Of a stretch of 64,000 nucleotides of DNA, positions 62,245-64,000 are shown piece after piece. Numbering within the stretch: position 1 is the first letter of the stretch; each line of letters opens with the position of its first letter. The position numbers and the translations under genes were made by a program. Source of the stretch: Ustulina deusta. Its lineage: Eukaryota; Ascomycota; Sordariomycetes; Xylariales; Xylariaceae. The notes under the pieces were generated by a model that was not told the DNA's origin, did no database searches, and saw only the letters and a program-made list of their open reading frames with translations. Location of the stretch: the NCBI GenBank assembly GCA_023159155.1, contig JAJNNX010000003.1:434001-498000 (forward strand), given 5' to 3'.

Positions 62245-64000
62245 ATGGCCTCGAACTACTATTTCTCGAGCGATCCGTACCGGCGACATCCTGATCAAGC
62301 GCTGAATCACAAAGTATCGAATCTGTCCGAGAGCTTGGACTCGCCGGGCCCGCTCCGCGGCCGCGAATCCCTCGTGTCCCTTCAGTCCTTTTACGACTCG
62401 CCACCTCTCCCGCCGCCGAATAATTCAGCACCCGAGCAACAGGAGTATGGGGGAGGACAGTGGTCGGCTCCCTTCCGACGGAACAGTGGTGGGCGATACC
62501 AACCCGTTTCCCCGACGCCGACGAGCCTCGGCCGCTTCAGAAGTTTCCGTGGGAGGGTGCACGATACAATACACGAGGATGAAAGCGTTGACATGTCGCT
62601 GCTCAATGCGGCGGTGCCTCCTGCTCATTCCGCCCCGTACGACGTGGTCCCGAAAGCCGAGCCTCTCGAGCCCGCTTTCGAGCCCGCTTTCGACATGACC
62701 TCCTTCGCGGGTCCGATGGGTGTTCAAGACCAGGAATTCCTAAAGTCCCTGCAACAGCAGGAGGCTCACGGAACGCTGACTGGTGGCATAGGACAAGGGG
62801 AAGTGCCGAATACGACAATTAAGAGAGAGCACCTATCCTCCGCTCCGCCATCTCTCACGCGTAGCTTCACGCGGTCTCTGTCGGTGAGGAGGATGTCCGC
62901 TTCGAATACAGGGTCGAATTGGAAAAGCCTCGGACAAGAGGAGGCGAATAAGAGAGGAGAAGTGATCGAAGTGGTTGTGGAAGACCATACAGGAGACGTT
63001 GATCTCAGTTCCATAACCGGGCCTAATACTGTTAAGCTGGACCAAGGCATTCCTGCGCCACCGCCCCCTCCTAAGAAGGAGGTGTTCTATCCCCGGCCCA
63101 ATTGGAAGCCTTTTGCTATGAGGTGGCCGTATTTGCTATTCATGATTCTCCTATCGGTTCTTCTCGGCATCGTGCAAGAGCTCGTCTATCAGATGTCGAG
63201 GCGTCCCGAGGGATTGCTCCACTTCACGACGGCCAAGGATCTCAATCCGGGGTTGTATTTCGTTTTCAAATTTGTCCCTACCATCATCACCGTCACATAT
63301 GGCGTCTTATGGCAGAATACAGACTTCGAGGTCAAGCGCCTCGAAGCTTTCTATCAGATGTCAAAGGAGGGAGGCGCGTTGGCGGCCCAGTCGATCAATG
63401 TCGACTATATCACGTTGTTCAACTTTGGACGGCCGCTGCTCGCTCTCCATCGGAAGCACTACGCCGTCTTCATCTCGTCGGTGGCTACTTTGCTCGCCGT
63501 GTCCCTTGTCCCGACTCTCGGCGCTGCGGCCCTCGTCCTCACCCCCGACCGGGCTACGCGGCTGGCGAACCCAGAGGGACTGAAGGTGATCATGGTGAGC
63601 GCTGTTCTCTCGCGTCTACTAACAGCCACATTCTTCGTGATCGCGATTCTGGGCTGCATCCTGTTTTATCAGCTGACCACGCGACGGTCGGGGCTGCTAG
63701 CCGACGTGAAGGGCATTGCGGGACTGGCGTCAATGGCCGTCGTCAGCCACATCATGACGGACTTTACAGACATGGATACCGCCAAGCCGAAGGACATCCA
63801 TCACAAATTGAAGAATCGGCGCTATGAACTGCGCAACTCGTCTCTGTTCTCCAAGGACTCTATGTCGACCAGCGCCCGCGAGAGCGATAAGTACAAGGAC
63901 GCTCTGTCCGAGAACCCCCATCCCCTGATGCTTCGGAAAGAAGGCTGCATACCCTTCATCATCGGGATCGTATTGTTCCTCACCCTCATACCCGTCTTCC
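62245..64000 (+). CDS. DUF3433 multi-pass membrane protein, 5' part only
   Basis: The reading frame is open from the ATG at 62245 to the end of the window (585 codons) and continues beyond it. Residues 1-290 are a hydrophilic, Ser/Pro-rich cytosolic-type region ending in a proline run (IPAPPPPPKK). Then come hydrophobic segments at about 295-315 (WPYLLFMILLSVLLGIV), 335-355 (FVFKFVPTIITVTYGVLW), 408-432, 450-475 and 570 onward (FIIGIVLFLTLIPVF). The spacing and the block NTDFEVKRLEAFYQMS match the fungal DUF3433 family, whose proteins are large, repeat this module, and have no established biochemical role. The start is supported by a purine at -3 (GACCATGG) and by the absence of earlier in-frame conserved sequence. 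No intron is needed in the visible part. Confidence 0.85.
   Translation, partial: MASNYYFSSDPYRRHPDQALNHKVSNLSESLDSPGPLRGRESLVSLQSFYDSPPLPPPNNSAPEQQEYGGGQWSAPFRRNSGGRYQPVSPTPTSLGRFRSFRGRVHDTIHEDESVDMSLLNAAVPPAHSAPYDVVPKAEPLEPAFEPAFDMTSFAGPMGVQDQEFLKSLQQQEAHGTLTGGIGQGEVPNTTIKREHLSSAPPSLTRSFTRSLSVRRMSASNTGSNWKSLGQEEANKRGEVIEVVVEDHTGDVDLSSITGPNTVKLDQGIPAPPPPPKKEVFYPRPNWKPFAMRWPYLLFMILLSVLLGIVQELVYQMSRRPEGLLHFTTAKDLNPGLYFVFKFVPTIITVTYGVLWQNTDFEVKRLEAFYQMSKEGGALAAQSINVDYITLFNFGRPLLALHRKHYAVFISSVATLLAVSLVPTLGAAALVLTPDRATRLANPEGLKVIMVSAVLSRLLTATFFVIAILGCILFYQLTTRRSGLLADVKGIAGLASMAVVSHIMTDFTDMDTAKPKDIHHKLKNRRYELRNSSLFSKDSMSTSARESDKYKDALSENPHPLMLRKEGCIPFIIGIVLFLTLIPVF

Noticed and set aside
1..64000. 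CRISPR arrays, insertion sequences or bacterial-type operons
   Set aside because: No regularly spaced identical repeats or transposase frames; the intron-bearing genes show this is fungal nuclear DNA.

Overview
The window is nuclear DNA of a filamentous ascomycete (Pezizomycotina, probably a Sordariomycete). The signs are short introns of about 50-160 nt with GTAAGT-type donors, fungal-specific families (Zn2Cys6 regulators, non-reducing PKS, DUF3433), and long intergenic stretches with microsatellites and homopolymers. No bacterial-type features, rRNA or convincing tRNA genes were seen. All coordinates below come from reading exons and splice sites by eye; the spliced CDS of every complete gene is an exact multiple of three.

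Left flank (1-10.5 kb): two divergent housekeeping genes. An eight-exon DDHD-domain phospholipase is on the minus strand (789-4659), and the largest subunit of RNA polymerase III is on the plus strand (5696-10518).

Centre (18.4-54.8 kb): a DHN-melanin gene cluster of five genes separated by large gene-free gaps. Left to right they are a CMR1/PIG1-type regulator with two C2H2 fingers plus a Zn2Cys6 cluster (+, 18459-21620), a tetra/trihydroxynaphthalene reductase (+, 26429-27330), an AflR-like Zn2Cys6 regulator (-, 31973-33262), a SAT-KS-AT-PT-ACP-ACP-TE polyketide synthase (-, 41646-48248) and a secreted Abr1/Fet3-like multicopper oxidase (-, 52691-54736). The inferred route is: the PKS makes 1,3,6,8-tetrahydroxynaphthalene, the reductase converts it to scytalone (and may also reduce trihydroxynaphthalene), a scytalone dehydratase encoded elsewhere acts next, and the oxidase polymerises 1,8-DHN outside the cell. 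The two regulators would control the set.

Right flank (57.7-64 kb): a DUF92/TMEM19 membrane protein (+), a Ras-like GTPase with a degenerate G3 box (-), and the 5' part of a DUF3433 multi-pass membrane protein (+) that runs off the window.

The gaps hold simple repeats, minisatellites, TAGGTA/ACCTA-rich patches, a dispersed repeat in two same-orientation copies bracketing the PKS and oxidase genes, and one possible decayed gene near 22-23 kb.
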